Of a stretch of 64,000 nt of DNA, positions 10,827 through 23,220 are shown piece by piece. The translations under genes were made by a program, and so were the position numbers. Numbering within the stretch: position 1 is the stretch's first letter; each line of letters opens with the position of its first letter. Source of the DNA: Vespula vulgaris (Eukaryota > Arthropoda > Insecta > Hymenoptera > Vespidae); the NCBI RefSeq assembly GCF_905475345.1, contig NC_066587.1, forward strand, positions 8,361,070 to 8,425,069, given 5' to 3'. Below the pieces are notes generated by a model. That model ran no database searches. It was not told where the DNA came from and saw only the letters and a list, made by a program, of their open reading frames with translations.

Positions 10827-13800
10827 ATGTCGAAACGTAGGATTGATGTTGTTGATCCCTATATCAAACGAAGAACGTAAGTAATACAAATGTTGATTTA
10901 ATTTTTAAAGAAGAAAAAATTTAATGGTAGATTCTGCCATGTGCATTGTTACTCATTTTTTGGCTATCATAGTGCTATGTTACATATGTGTTTTAACAGT
11001 TTTAGATTGTATTTTCGTCTGTGTTAAAAATTATCATTTATATGAAAAATGAAAGAAGAGAATTAATTTTACTACAATATCTTAGAATGTAACAGAAAAA
11101 GTATTCTATGTCGTCGATTGTTTGCTCTACTCATTCGTAGTGGTTCTCAACCAAGTTTATTTTGCACGATTACCGCGTGCAGCCGATGTCAATATCTAGT
11201 TATAAAATCGAAGAAGATACAAAGACAATCATAATAGATTGTTAGTAATGTGTCTTACTGCAATGATGTTATGCATTCAATCTACATACATGTATAATTA
11301 TTTTAAGTTATTTATGCTTTTGGAAATATAAAGAAGTTACTATTGTTTTTAGAATTGGATCAACATCTAATAATGTGCCTGCAGCTCCTACTGACACAAA
11401 AAATCAAGTTCAAATTAACCCATATAATGGACTTCCTTATACACCACGCTACCATGAATTTTATAAAAAGAGGATAACACTACCTGTGTTCGAATATCGT
11501 GTTGATTTCATGAGGCTTTTAGCAAATCATCAGTGCATAGTGCTTGTAGGAGAAACAGGATCAGGAAAAACTACACAGATACCACAATGGTGCGTAGAGT
11601 ATTCAAGATGTATAGGAAGCAAGGGTGTAGCATGTACTTCACCAAGAAGAGTAGCAGCAATGTCTGTTGCACAAAGAGTTTCGGAAGAAATGGATGTTTG
11701 TTTAGGTAAAGTTTAATTAAATAATGCTTAATTTGTATTTTATATAAATTTTCATATCTCAATATTTAATAATATTTATTTTAAACAGGTCAAGAAGTTG
11801 GATATAGTATTCGTTTTGAAGACTGTAGTTCTCCGAAAACTATGTTGAAGTATATGACAGATGGTATGCTTCTACGTGAAGGCATGTCTGATCCTATGCT
11901 TGAAGCATATCAAGTAATTTTACTTGATGAAGCTCATGAAAGAACTTTAGCTACCGATTTACTTATGGGTGTTTTAAAAGAAGTGATAAAGCAAAGACCA
12001 GATTTAAAGCTTGTAATTATGAGTGCAACTTTAGATGCTGGAAAATTTCAACAGTATTTTGATAATGCGCCACTCATGAATGTACCTGGTAGAACACATC
12101 CAGTTGAAATTTTTTATACGCCAGAACCAGAAAGAGATTATTTAGAAGCTGCTATTAGAACAGTTATTCAAATACATGTGTGTGAAGAAGTGAGTGGAGA
12201 TCTACTTTTATTTTTAACTGGTCAAGAAGAAATTGAAGAAGCTTGTAAAAGAATCAAAAGAGAAATGGATAATTTAGGTCCTGAAGTTGGTGAACTCAAG
12301 TGTATTCCACTATATTCAACATTACCTCCAAATCTTCAACAAAGAATTTTTGAACCTGCTCCTCCAAACAAACCGAATGGTGCTATTGGTCGAAAGGTTG
12401 TAGTATCAACTAACATAGCAGAAACATCATTAACAATAGATGGTGTAGTCTTTGTGATTGATCCTGGTTTTGCCAAACAAAAGGTAAATTTTAGTTACCA
12501 ATAATTTTCGTTTATTATTTACTTAGATACATTGATTGATTAGTGGACATGTTTTGATAGGTCTATAATCCCAGAATTCGTGTAGAGTCACTTCTTGTAT
12601 CACCGATTAGTAAAGCTTCTGCACAACAACGTGCTGGTCGTGCAGGTCGTACTCGTCCAGGCAAATGTTTTAGGCTATATACAGAAAAGGCATATAAAAA
12701 TGAGATGCAAGATAATACTTATCCAGAGATTCTGCGATCAAATCTTGGAAGCGTTGTGTTGCAATTAAAGAAGTTGGGGATCGATGATCTGGTATTTTTT
12801 ATTATAATATCGAAATATTTCAATGAAAGTGTAATATAATAATAAATGTTTAATATATTCTTACATTTATTATCATAGGTACATTTTGATTTTATGGACC
12901 CACCTGCACCTGAAACTTTAATGAGAGCACTGGAGCTTCTGAATTATTTAGCAGCTCTTGATGATGATGGAAATTTAACAGACCTTGGAGCTGTAATGGC
13001 AGAATTTCCTTTGGATCCACAATTAGCCAAAATGTTAATTGCTTCTTGCAATCACAATTGTAGTAATGAGATACTTAGCATTACTGCTATGCTTTCAGGT
13101 AAAGTTTTATAACAATTAGAAATATATCAATGTTATTAGTTAACAGTTAAAAAGAAAATTAAATATCTATAAAATTATCATTTACGTAATTTTTTACTAC
13201 GAGTAAGCGTTAAGAAATTATTTTAGATGTAATTAAACGAATTTATAATAGTAAGAAAACAATTAGAGTCAAAGTCGTGGTAAGTTAGCATGGTAGTGTA
13301 TTGATGAATGACGTTGTATTAGTCCCACAGTGTTTTGTGAGGCCAAATGAATCGAAGAAGGCAGCAGATGATGCAAAAATGAGATTTGCACACATCGATG
13401 GTGATCATTTAACATTACTCAATGTTTACCATGCTTTCAAACAAAGTAAGTCAATTTTTATTTTATTTTTTCTTTTGCTTCTTTTTGCAAGATATTTTTA
13501 ACTAAATAATGTTCCTTAAAATTATATTAGATTTGGAAGATCCACAATGGTGTTACGACAATTTTGTCAATTACCGATCTTTAAAAAGTGGAGATAATGT
13601 CAGACAACAATTAAGTAGAATAATGGATAGGTTTGCTTTGAAACGCACTTCTACTGACTTCACGTCAAAAGATTATTATATAAATATAAGGAAAGCTCTT
13701 GTGAATGGTTTCTTCATGCAGGTATTAATGCACTACATTATATTACTGTAGATACTAATCACAGTTATAATAATTTGTATCCATTTTTTGAACTAGGTGG

Positions 13801-14170
13801 CTCATTTAGAAAGAACAGGCCATTACTTAACAATTAAGGATAATCAAATTGTACAATTACACCCAAGCACTTGTTTGGACCACAAACCAGAATGGGTGAT
13901 TTATAATGAATTTGTACTCACAACCAAAAATTATATTAGAACAGTTACTGATATTAAACGTAAGAATGCACCTATATAAAATATATAAAATACAATTTAT
14001 TTTATGATAAATGTTTACAATTAATAAAATTTATATTTTTAGCTGACTGGTTACTAAAGATAGCACCACAATATTATGATCTACAAAACTTTCCTCAATG
14101 TGAAGCAAAGAGGCAATTAGAAGTTATTCAAGCCAAATTGGATTCGAAACAGTATCAGGAAGGATTCTAA
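10827..14170 (+). CDS. DHX15: DEAH-box RNA helicase DHX15 (Prp43)
   Basis: DHX15/Prp43 is the nuclear ATP-dependent helicase that disassembles spliceosomes and acts in ribosome biogenesis with G-patch cofactors. Nine exons in continuous phase: 10827-10876, 11353-11705, 11789-12483, 12561-12791, 12879-13098, 13323-13445, 13531-13721, 13797-13959 and 14043-14170, giving 717 residues (Drosophila ~730, human 795). The start MSKRRIDVVDPYIKRR is in exon 1. Helicase motifs visible in order: I GETGSGKTTQ, Ia TSPRRVAA, II DEAHERT, III SATLDAGKF, V STNIAETSLTIDG, VI QQRAGRAGRTRPGKC. The ratchet/winged-helix and OB-fold regions follow, and the protein ends SKQYQEGF. The short N-terminus relative to human is usual for insects. 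AATAAA lies at 14535-14540. Identification is very secure. Confidence 0.96.
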
Positions 14171-16200
14171 CCTCTATACATGTTAGATATATTTAAATAT
14201 CACATAACATGGCTGAAAATTTTCAAGCAAATAATTTCTGACAGAGAAGGACATATAATTGATTGGAATATCAAAATCTAAATATGTCACATTACTGATT
14301 AGAAAATGTGACTTGAGAGTAAAGTTCCTTGCTCTTCAATTTCATCTTATAAAATGAGATGCAAAAATAGAAATCAAGAACATTGCGACTTCATAAAAAT
14401 ACGGAAGCTTGGATGCTATAACATAAACAAAATATCCGCAGCTTAAGATAGGAAAGAGATGGAAAGTAACAATCTATTAACGTGGATCGCAATTAAGACA
14501 CAATTGAATGATAAATGATTATTTATGTACATTTAATAAAATCTAGTGGTTAAGTGATTTTACCAGTAGAATTTGTTGGAAGACATTTACACATTTCGAA
14601 TGTCATGCTAGGAAAAATAGATTAATTTTTGTATTAAATGTTAAAGGAATACACCAAACACAGAATAAGTAAACGGTTACTTACGTAATTAAAAAACCAT
14701 TTTTGTAGCCTGTAGCCAGAGAATTTCTATCTTGTCTTCGTCTCACTTTTTACCTACGATATGTGTAGGCTTTGGATATTAATTCATCGTAACGTATCAG
14801 TCCCTTTCCCTTTTCTCATACAATGTATTTATTTAATTTTTCTATGTTGAAATGTACGGTTGCTGTATTATGCACAAGTACTTGTCTATCTCGTGCACGG
14901 CTACGCTGCTGCTATGGTTTAGTTATGAAATATGTTACAGGGTGACGGACAACGTTACTCGAAAAGCAGTGAGACATTTAGAAGAACTACAATAAATGTG
15001 ATAGATATATTACAAAGGGGGACCCAACTTATAATTACAAATTGTCAACAAAAAAGAATGAGAGGAGATAACTTTGTAACTCGATATACAAGTTAACTCT
15101 GATTAAAAAGAAATCAAATTCTAATTTATGAGTATTAGTATAATGAAAATTACAAGTTGCTGTTATTTTGTAAAGAGATAATTTTCAATATAAAGATTCA
15201 TGAATTATATAATTTAAATTTTTTCATACATCTTAATGATTATAATTAATAAAAATATTACACATTTATTATCAACACTTTTAATTAATCTCAGTAGACA
15301 AAGTATAAATAGAAAAATGTATGATATATACTATGGAAATTTATGATTCAGATTTTCTAATTGTGACAAGTTATGATTCTAGTTATGATCAGTTAATCAA
15401 TTGAAGATAAAAATACTTCATTTCATATCATAGATTATAAGTAATTGATAAATGCCTTTATAATACAATTTCGATCTTAAAAATTAAAATATTTAGACCT
15501 TATTGATTCCATTAGTTTTATCAGTGAAGTAAGCAATTTCACACGTGCTTACTTTTTTAATCCAGCATAACTGAATGATGAAAAATACGAGATTATATTT
15601 ATCTAGTATGTATTATGCAGTACAAAGAATGTACGGTGTAATACATACATACGTACATACATCCATACATCCATACATACATCCATATATATATATACAC
15701 ACATATATATATAATAGTGTTTAAATTTATATTGCGAACATAGATTTTGATTATAAAATTAAGGTCTCACTGTTAGTAATAATTGTCCTGATACACTGGA
15801 ATATAATTATTTCATTTTTTTTTTAAATAAACAATAATAATATTGCAAAATTAATAAGATATTACAGTAACCGCCTTTATTCTTACAAATGCTGTTTTAT
15901 TATATTGTACCACTTCATTCCAATAAAATAACACGATTATATATTTGGCTTTTGTTTAATTAAATTTTCGTGAAAATCATTACTTTAGATTTTTACTATA
16001 AGAAAAATATTATAATCAATATATCAAATTGAAAACAGGTGTAGAAATTAATTTATAAAATTAATTGGGTAATTTTTTAAACGTATAATATATATTATTT
16101 CGGAATTATATGATGTTTTAAAGAATGAGAACCACTGTAAAAGCACAAGACTCGTATTTCATCATTCAGTATACACTTTCGTTAAAATCTTTTGAAAATC
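14171..16200. other. DHX15 3'UTR and intergenic sequence
   Basis: AT-rich, with the likely DHX15 polyadenylation signal at 14535-14540 and a (CATA)n/(TA)n microsatellite at 15641-15712. A tacagggtga stretch at 14937-14946 resembles ends of dispersed arthropod repeats, but I cannot delimit an element. No gene seen. Confidence 0.5.
15641..15712. repeat. (CATA/CATC)n followed by (TA)n microsatellite
   Basis: Tetranucleotide CATA/CATC units run into TA and CA dinucleotides. Seen directly; intergenic between DHX15 and GrpE. Confidence 0.85.
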
Positions 16201-17454
16201 ATGGCATTGGTCACGATACCGGTAGCAATGAAATTTGCCCGTTTTACAACAGATATTATATTTCAAATTAATAAAAATTCATTACCTAGGTAAATATTCA
16301 ATAGTGTATCATAAATGTAACCAATCAAGTTTGATCCATTTTATAGTTCTTTAATGATATTTATGATCTGTGTAAGGTTAACTATTAGATAATCTACATT
16401 TATTAGTTGATTATTGCTTGTTATTTTATTTTAATAATTTAATTTTACTGATTTTTGTAATAAAAAATTAAACAGTGCAATTAATACCGTGTACAAAATG
16501 TACAAATTAGTATTATCTATTTGATCTCAATGTGTGAGCATGCAAGAAGTATTATTAGTACCTGTGAAAAAATTTTATTTAAAGTGGGAATGTTTAGTAG
16601 CTCTTTTTACATATTTATATCATTATATTATTAATTTGCTATTTTATTTTATGAAAGAAATTATTTTAATTCCAGGTTGTCTCGAACACCTTGCATTTTT
16701 CCTTGGCAGAAGCAAGGTTACAGTACAGTAACCGAAGAAAAAAAGAATGATGGAGATGCACAAACACCATTGCAGGAACCAACGGCAACTGAAAAAAAAT
16801 TAAAAGGAGAAATTGAACTTCTTATGAAAGAAATAGTAGAGCTAAAAGAAGTAAAAAATACATTGGAAGATAAATATAAAAGAGCATTAGCTGATGGAGA
16901 GAATCTTAGAGTTCGGTTGACCAAGCAAATTGAGGATGCCAAGCTTTTCGGTATTCAAGGTTTCTGTAAAGATCTTTTAGATGTAGCAGACGTATTAGGA
17001 AAAGCTACTGAAAGTGTCCCTAAGAATGAATTAACAGATAAAAATCCACATTTAAAAACACTTTATGAAGGTCTAATAATGACTGAAGCACAACTACATA
17101 AGGTAACAAATAATTAGTAAATACTATTTATTATAATATAGATTACATAATACAGATAGTTACAGTAATATATTGGTAACAGGTTTTTAAGAAGCATGGT
17201 TTAATATCTTTAAATCCTATTAATGAAAAATTTGATCCAAACCAACATGAAGCATTATTTCAACAAGTAAGCAATTTTAAATAAATATTCACATTCTATC
17301 AATTTTTTAATAAAGAACAGATAAATGACCTGTTATATTTTTTTAGGAAGTAGAAGGAAAGGAGCCAGGAATAGTTGTAGTCGTATCGAAGATTGGATAC
17401 AAACTACATGAACGGATAGTTAGACCAGCATTGGTTGGCGTAGCAAAAGGATAA
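16201..17454 (+). CDS. GRPEL1: mitochondrial GrpE nucleotide-exchange factor
   Basis: GrpE releases ADP from matrix Hsp70 during protein import and folding. Four exons with consistent phase: 16201-16289, 16676-17102, 17183-17266 and 17347-17454, giving 235 residues. The N-terminus (MALVTIPVAMKFARFTT) is basic and free of acidic residues, as expected of a matrix presequence. A long charged coiled coil follows (EKKLKGEIELLMKEIVELK, then LEDKYKRALADGENLRVR), where ADGENLRVR corresponds to the family's conserved A-x-x-ENxR region. It leads into a four-helix bundle (FCKDLLDVADVLGKA) and the C-terminal beta domain with HGLISLNPINEKFDPNQHEA and PALVGVAKG. Length is normal for animal mitochondrial GrpE. 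Polyadenylation signal at 17470-17475. Confidence 0.94.
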
Positions 17455-18047
17455 ATTTTATATACTTAAAATAAATTCCATAATATGATAGATTATGTAA
17501 ACATTATTTTAAGTGATATAAAATGGAATGACATAATACTACAGTAATTTTTAAGATAGAAGACATCTGATAGATTTACATAACAAATGAAGTTATTAAA
17601 AATACGTCGAGTTTATGACAACTGATAAACAATATTTTTTATTTATTAATAGACTGTTATGCAATGTATGTTCATTATGAAATAATTCTAATTTTGTTTG
17701 CATTACAGCATTACACAGTAATACTTAATGTTTTCACAAATCTGTTGATATTTCTTTAAACAAAAATGAATTTTTACTTATTAATCAGTATAAACAAACA
17801 TATTTAAATATTTTATACGATCAGTAAATGGTTCTATAAAGTATTGTCTATATCTTATAATATTTCTATAAAATATATATTTTATTGGTTTTATTTTAAT
17901 TACAAAAAATAAGTATCAATGGATAAGTATAAATAATTATAGAAATATTACAAATTCTATGTAAGTAACGGAAACATGACCTATATTACAATATACATGT
18001 AATGGGTAATATCACAGGTAAAAATGCGGTATGGAAGAATTTATTAC
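17455..18047. other. convergent intergenic region between GrpE and MLH1
   Basis: About 590 bp of AT-rich sequence holding the 3'UTRs of two converging genes. AATAAA for GrpE is at 17470-17475. Nothing else supported. Confidence 0.6.
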
Positions 18048-21000
18048 TTAGCATCTTTCAAATACTTTGTATAAATCAGGTAAACTAGTTATTTGTAATA
18101 TAGTTGAGTCATGAGCAAAATGTTTTGGAGGTAATAAACTTTCCTTAATTGCTGGATATAAAATATGTTCTGTAACATATTTCCAGTCGTGTGTATTATG
18201 AATAGGATTCATTTCACTGAAATATCTTGCTGTTTCTCTGCAAATATTTTGGAAACATGGCTGTTCAGTAGTCCAATCAACTTCTATTGATAAGCGCAAA
18301 ATATATATTGGTAAGCCTCCCTCAAATGGAAAGTACTTATCTGGAAATAAATATATTATTTTCATATAATATCGTAGAGCAATAATTAACAACATATCAT
18401 TGTTACCTAATAATATTGGTAATGATTTTAAGTTTCCTTTTTTATCTATGACTATAGAAAAATATTCTTTCATCATATCTGCTTTTTCTAGTAATAATTC
18501 TTTCACGCTTGTAGCTAGTTCTTCTTTCGGGCCATCTTCTTCCGTCCATCCTGCTTCTTCAGTTTCTAATCCTAAGATGGCTAAGTCATATAGAGATATT
18601 GGATCCTAAAAGTAAATAAAAAAGTAATAAAAAGTAGTAAGAAAGTAATAAAAAGTATTACATACTTTAATATCAAGATATTACTTTTAAAAGAATTTAA
18701 TTTACATGCAACTTACTGAAAACTTTATGACACCATAATTAGCAAAGTCATACAGCATAATTTCATAGAATAGTTCCTCTCTAATACAGAAAAAAATTGA
18801 TCTTTATAGTTTTAATTATATAGGTGAAAGATATCAGATATGTATTAAAAAATTAGACTTACGCTAATTTTTTGGTATTGCATATATATAAATTTACACC
18901 ACTTTGTATCAATGTAGATACTTCATCAATACATCCAACAAATATTAAATTTGATAAAATTTCTCTTAATCCTTGATGACAGTTATCTTCTACTTCTTTT
19001 CTCAATTTTAATACACTAGTTAATTTTACTTCTCTTCTAAAATTGTTTATAGAATAAGATTTGAATTCCTGTATTGACTTATTTTCTTTAGTAACATTTG
19101 TTTGAGATATGCAATCAACATTATCTTCAGTACATCGTTTATTATATTGTTCCATTTTATTATCATTATTTTGTTCTTTTATATTAATAATTGGTTTTGT
19201 TTCTGGCAGTTCTTTTTCCAAATCTTCGATGTTCTTATTACCGAAATATTGATATACTCTTTTACGTGCATTTTTTGCAATTGAATCATTACATTTATTT
19301 ATTCCATTTTGTTCTTCATTACAAGAATCATCTGAATCAGATTCTGACATTAGTAAAACTTCTTCTTGATAAGTGTTTAAATTAATATTATTAGTAGATA
19401 TAACACTATTATTTGATGTTGATGCAATTGCTTCTGATGAAATGGACTGTGATGGTTTGGAATCATTTGTGATGATATTTAAATGTTCAGATTCATTATT
19501 TGCTATATCTATTTTTTTTACATCTATAGAAATATCATCTGTAGTAACATTATTTTTGATATCATTAGATATTTCTAATTCAAGCATTTTTTCAGTTTGA
19601 ATACTAGATTCCATTCGTTCAGAATTATTACTTCTAGCAATTTTCATAGCAGTATGTATAGTAAAATTAAATTTATCAAGCTTTTGGTCAGAAGAATCAG
19701 TTCTGATTAATTCTCTTTGGTGTATTTTTTTTTGTTTTTCTGAATTCTCCTTTTCAAATTCAGGTAAAACTTCTTTCAAAGTTTCCTTAGTGACATCTAC
19801 TTTTGGCAAGCGTGCCTGTAAGTAAAAGGTTCTTGAAGCACTATCACCAGCTAGCTTTTCATCTAAAGCCAATTTTACTTTTTCAATTATAGAGTCTTCA
19901 TGAAGAAATCTAACTTCATGTTTTGTTGGATGTACATTAACATCAACATTATTTGAATTAATTTCCAAGGATATGTAACAAAATGGATGAGTCTTTTTTG
20001 GAAGATATATTGTATATGTCTCCTCTAACATTTTTTTAATTGCTGTAATGAATAACATCTATGTTAATAAGATAGAAATTTTATATAAATTTTTTAAATT
20101 ATGTTTAAATATACTTACGAGTAGATTCTACAAGACGGTTATTAATAAATAATAAAAATATCATTCGTTTACTTGTGTAATTTGGATTTGTTATTAGTGC
20201 ATGCATTTTAAATTGATAACTTTCATCTTCTAGCTCAATCTCTAATAACTCTCTTGCCACTGGATTTCCATATAATATCCTTATATTATTCATTTTAGTA
20301 GAATTATGTGTTGTTCGAACCTTATAAAAATATAAGTATAGATATATAATGAAATATAAATGCTATTTTAAATATTTTTAAATTAAAATAAGTTTGTATG
20401 ATTATTTTACTTGTGGCGTTGTCTCTCCATGTTTTTTTAATATAAATCCAACTTTGGGATTATGTATGGCATATTTTATTATTATATCTGTAATTTTAGT
20501 AAATTCTTCAGAGACATTGGACAATGCTTTTCGTCGAGTTGCAACATTGTAAAACAAGTTTTCAATAGTTATTGTTGTACCTTGATTACCAGCACATGGT
20601 TTTGGTGACTCTTTTAATTTACTATCAATATATGTTGCTCTAAAACATTAATTGAAGTATGATAATTCAAGTATAATAATAATTATTCTTTCATTTCTTT
20701 CCACTTATCATTATAAATAAAATATAATACCTATATGCACATTTCTCATCAGACGTTTTAGTTGTTATAGTTAGAAGAGCAATATGACTAATACTTGCTA
20801 AAGCTTCTCCACGGAATCCAAATGTTGATATTGCTTTGAGATCTTCAAAATTTTGTAATTTGCTAGTAGTAAATCTTTCACATACAATTTCCATGTCATC
20901 TTTTTTAATACCTGTTCCATTATCTTGAATCTGTAATATATATATATATACTGGTTAATATCGTTTTAATATGCTTGATAAAAATTGATATAAATACCTG

Positions 21001-21242
21001 TAATAATTTCAATCCTCCTTCTTTCACTATTATCTGTATATTTGTAGCTTTAGCATCTAGGCTACGATATAAAAATACATATAATGATAATAAAAATGTA
21101 AGGAATTTATTATATTAAAATGATATTACCTATTTTCTATTAATTCCTTCAATGCATTTGCTGGTCTCTGAATGATTTCACCAGCTGCTATTCTATTTAC
21201 TACAACTTCATCTAACTTCTTAATTTTCGCTGGTAAATTCAT
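18048..21242 (-). CDS. MLH1: DNA mismatch repair protein MLH1 (MutL homolog)
   Basis: MLH1 pairs with PMS2-type partners downstream of MutS in mismatch repair and meiotic crossing-over. Eight exons read downward with matching phases: 21130-21242, 20998-21061, 20731-20930, 20411-20639, 20119-20320, 18863-20042, 18717-18780 and 18048-18605, giving 869 residues. The GHKL ATPase motifs are intact: IAAGEIIQRP, KELIENSLDA, DNGTGI and GFRGEALASI. The transducer domain carries DVNVHPTKHEVRFLHE. The C-terminal dimerisation domain ends YKVFERC, the universally conserved MLH1 terminus. Human MLH1 is 756 residues; the extra length is an Asn/Asp/Ser/Lys-rich linker coded in the 1.18-kb exon 6. Hsc70 starts divergently upstream. 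Confidence 0.96.
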
Positions 21243-22412
21243 TTTTATAAGAATAAATAAAACTATTCGAATAAACTCTTACAAATGAAGGTTACGAAGG
21301 TTATACACGGTGAATTGACTTAAAATATTCTCTGTTCCCGCCAAATTCATGTGAACACTGTAACTATAACCAAACATCATAGAACAGCACTAATGCACCT
21401 TCTATTTATCAAATGCCAATCGGAATATGTGATAAAAGCTTTTTTCCTCATTGGTTATTTTTTACATTGTTGTATCATATATAAACGTATATAAACATGG
21501 TGTGTATGTGTGTGTGCGTATACAAAATGCAAGATATTTATATTTAAAATATTATATTCGAAGTTTATTTTAAGTTTAAGAAGTTTCACGAAATTAGATA
21601 AATTTGTTTTGTTTTTCAGTTATATGTATATTCAGATACCATGGTTACAGATTAAAAAAGTATATCATGATCGGCTTTTATACGAACAATTTATATCTGC
21701 ACCATACAATGTATCGGCTAAAAAAATTTTTTAACAGTTATTACATCTTTAATGATTATCTATGGTATTTTAAGAAATTTAGTTATTCGATCTATAATTT
21801 CGATAATGACTATCCATGAAATTTCATACCTAATATTTTACATATAGGTTATCTTTGTTTTTATTGTAAAAAATTATATATACATCATTTTATTATGTTA
21901 AATTTGCATTTCTTAATATAGTTTCAGATTATACGTAGAAGTTTCGTTTTATGTCGTACTAGAAACGTCATGACGTTCATGCATGTGAGTGTAAACGTAG
22001 CAACAACACAACATGTATTAATTTCCATTCCAGAATGTTTTACAATCTATAAACAACAACAAAAAATTTAAAGGAAATCGAAAAGGACGATATAATTGTT
22101 ACAGAAACTTGTTAATTTTGATATTAAATGAATAATATGATGTCTAATCAGGAAAGTCGATATTTAGATCAGAAGAAATATTTGGCGCAGTAAAGAGAAA
22201 CGTTTTTCGCGATGTTAATTATAGCTACAAACGATCTACGATGTAACGCGTTCCAGTACTTTCGTCTCTTTTCTCGTCTTCAAGTACAAACGCAATTATG
22301 AGCTATACATATATACATAGTGTATCTTTACCCCTCTATGACAATGCTCAAAGCTTATCTACCAATGGTGAGCCACGATCATCGAAATGGACATTGGGAT
22401 TGGTCGGCCAAA
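21243..22412. other. upstream region between MLH1 and Hsc70
   Basis: AT-rich divergent intergenic sequence. It contains a CCAAT box at 22362-22366 and an inverted one (ATTGG) at 22399-22403, both just upstream of the Hsc70 heat-shock element. No reading frame with protein-like composition. Confidence 0.5.
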
Positions 22413-22448
22413 GAAACTTCTCGAAGCGGGCGATTCGGTCTATTAAAA
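22413..22448 (+). promoter_or_regulatory. Hsc70 core promoter: perfect heat-shock element plus TATA-like box
   Basis: A three-unit heat-shock element GAAacTTCtcGAA lies at 22413-22425 with every consensus base matched, which is the HSF trimer-binding pattern. It is followed 16 bp later by TATTAAAA (22441-22448). Transcription would then start near 22470. A 5'UTR exon would run to the strong donor at 22563/22564 (AAT|GTAAGT), and the 5'UTR intron would end at 23204 (ctttcgacag). Confidence 0.7.
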
Positions 22449-23054
22449 CTTCCCCGTACGGAAAAGGTACAGAAGTGTTGCAGCCACGAGTGACAAACGT
22501 TGTCTAAGTATTCGTGACAAGTTACAGACAATCGTTTTTATTACCAAAAAAGGAGTACGAAATGTAAGTACATTTTATTTGTTTCCGTTTTCTATCCTTT
22601 TCCATTTTCCTTTATTTTAAGCTTCGAAGAACTTGCATACTTGGACAATTTTTGTTAAACCAATTTTTTATAATAAACATTGTATCATTTGAATTTAATC
22701 GAAACTATTTAATTTCTTTCTTGTCTTTTTTGTTTTGTGAGTTTTGAGTAAGGAAAAGATAAACAAGATGAAATAGAATGTGTTCTTTTTATATTCAATA
22801 CTCATAATGAGTCTTATAATGAGAGAGTCATTACGGAGATCGATAAATTCTATTTGGTTGACTATGTTTAAAATTTCATTCTACGTGATATTGTACAATG
22901 TATATTTAGAGAAAAAAAGAGATATAAAATCTGATTTGATCGTAGGCCTTATTAAAAAAAAAGAAAAAAAAAACAAAAGAAAAATGAAACATTACACAAT
23001 CATATCTAAATCGAAAGTAAGTGTTATTTTCAGTTCTCGTAAAGTGGAACGAGA

Positions 23055-23067
23055 TTCGAGAAACTTC
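23055..23067 (+). promoter_or_regulatory. second perfect heat-shock element, inside the Hsc70 5'UTR intron
   Basis: TTCgaGAAacTTC is another exact three-unit HSE, 154 bp upstream of the Hsc70 start codon and within the inferred 5'UTR intron (22564-23204). A TATA-like stretch (TATAATAT) follows at about 23174-23181. It may drive a heat-inducible shorter transcript or act as an intronic enhancer; the site is seen, its role is inferred. Confidence 0.55.
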
Positions 23068-23220
23068 GACTCAAGTTGATGCTCGAAACGTACCTACGTA
23101 AATCAGTAGAAGAGTTAGCTAACGAAAAACAGGTTATTCTTAACTGTCCGCAGGAATATATGAGAACGATACGGTATAATATATTTTTATTTGTCTTTCG
23201 ACAGAGACAAAGTGTGAATC

